From positions 1 through 6,671 of the forward strand of contig JABMOJ010000158.1 of the NCBI GenBank assembly GCA_013204195.1: a stretch of DNA of 6,671 nucleotides, written 5' to 3'. This DNA comes from SAR86 cluster bacterium. Its GTDB lineage: Bacteria; Pseudomonadota; Gammaproteobacteria; Pseudomonadales; Azotimanducaceae. This document shows, piece by piece, positions 6,522 to 6,671 of this stretch (position 1 is the first letter of the stretch; each line of letters starts with the position of its first letter). Position numbers and translations under genes: made by a program. Under the pieces are notes generated by a model that made no database searches, was not told where the DNA came from, and saw nothing but the letters and a program-made list of their open reading frames with translations.

Positions 6522-6560
6522 ATGTCGTCCAAACGTATCATTCTGGAGTTACGTGTATGA
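6522..6560 (+). other. 12-codon minicistron overlapping rmlB start (ATGA)
   Basis: A frame encoding [12 protein letters not shown] ends with TGA (6558-6560) overlapping the rmlB ATG (6557-6559). An AGGG at 6513-6516 lies five bases before its ATG, a usable ribosome site. rmlB also has its own GGAG (6545-6548), so coupling is possible but not required. It is the third ATGA minicistron in this cluster. Confidence 0.28.
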
Positions 6561-6671
6561 AAATTTTAGTCACCGGTGGCGCCGGATTTATCGGCAGTGC
6601 TGTCATTCGCCACCTGTTAGACCACACCCCGCATAGTGTGATCAACCTCGACAAGTTGACCTATGCTGGCA
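6557..6671 (+). CDS. rmlB: dTDP-glucose 4,6-dehydratase, N-terminal part; 3' end outside window
   Basis: Second step of dTDP-L-rhamnose synthesis: NAD-dependent 4,6-dehydration of dTDP-glucose to the 4-keto-6-deoxy sugar. Only 38 codons are visible. [20 protein letters not shown] (1-20) carries the GxxGxxG dinucleotide loop (GGAGFIG), and [10 protein letters not shown] (residues 29-38) is the characteristic RmlB second strand, where Asp binds the NAD ribose and the LTYAGN motif begins. This separates RmlB from other extended short-chain dehydrogenases such as GalE or Gmd. A good Shine-Dalgarno sequence, GGAG at 6545-6548, lies eight bases before the ATG, the best ribosome site in the cluster. 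An 88-base gap separates it from manC; it holds a small GCGG/CCGC hairpin (6481-6493) and an A/T-rich stretch, but no clear promoter or terminator. It is placed after manC rather than beside rmlA, which is unusual. Confidence 0.9.
   Translation, partial: MKILVTGGAGFIGSAVIRHLLDHTPHSVINLDKLTYAG

Overview
The window looks like part of a gammaproteobacterial chromosome. Its galU product closely resembles the short Pseudomonas-type GalU in sequence and length, the gene set is typical of a Gram-negative surface-polysaccharide locus, and base composition is moderate, around 50-55% GC by eye. A marine or environmental gammaproteobacterium is my guess; the genus cannot be read from this sequence.

Layout. 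Positions 1-905 hold the last 300 codons of a heavy-metal-type RND efflux permease that entered the window from the left. About 675 bases follow (906-1579) without a convincing gene. They contain a G/T-rich block near 1090-1260 with several hairpins, then an A/T-rich stretch leading to a perfect TATAAT at 1538-1543. From 1580 to the end everything is on the plus strand and supplies activated sugars: galU (UDP-glucose), rmlA (dTDP-glucose, frameshifted here), rmlC and rmlD (dTDP-rhamnose), manC (GDP-mannose, two-domain) and the first 38 codons of rmlB.

How the genes work together. RmlA, RmlB, RmlC and RmlD convert glucose-1-phosphate and dTTP into dTDP-L-rhamnose. GalU makes UDP-glucose from the same glucose-1-phosphate. 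ManC makes GDP-mannose and, through its C-terminal cupin, can interconvert fructose-6-phosphate and mannose-6-phosphate. Together they feed glycosyltransferases for O-antigen, capsule or exopolysaccharide, whose genes probably lie to the right. The genes are close together: rmlC and rmlD overlap, and the other gaps within the cluster are 14-123 bases, which fits one transcription unit or a few.

Main oddities. rmlA is split by a one-base frame change at 2842-2851, between the nucleotide-binding loop and the metal-binding LGDN motif. Three start codons (galU, rmlA, rmlB) sit in ATGA overlaps with tiny upstream reading frames. The RmlD N-terminus and dinucleotide loop are atypical. I see no new defence, mobile or CRISPR system; the window is mostly a recognisable nucleotide-sugar cluster with some unexplained intergenic structure.
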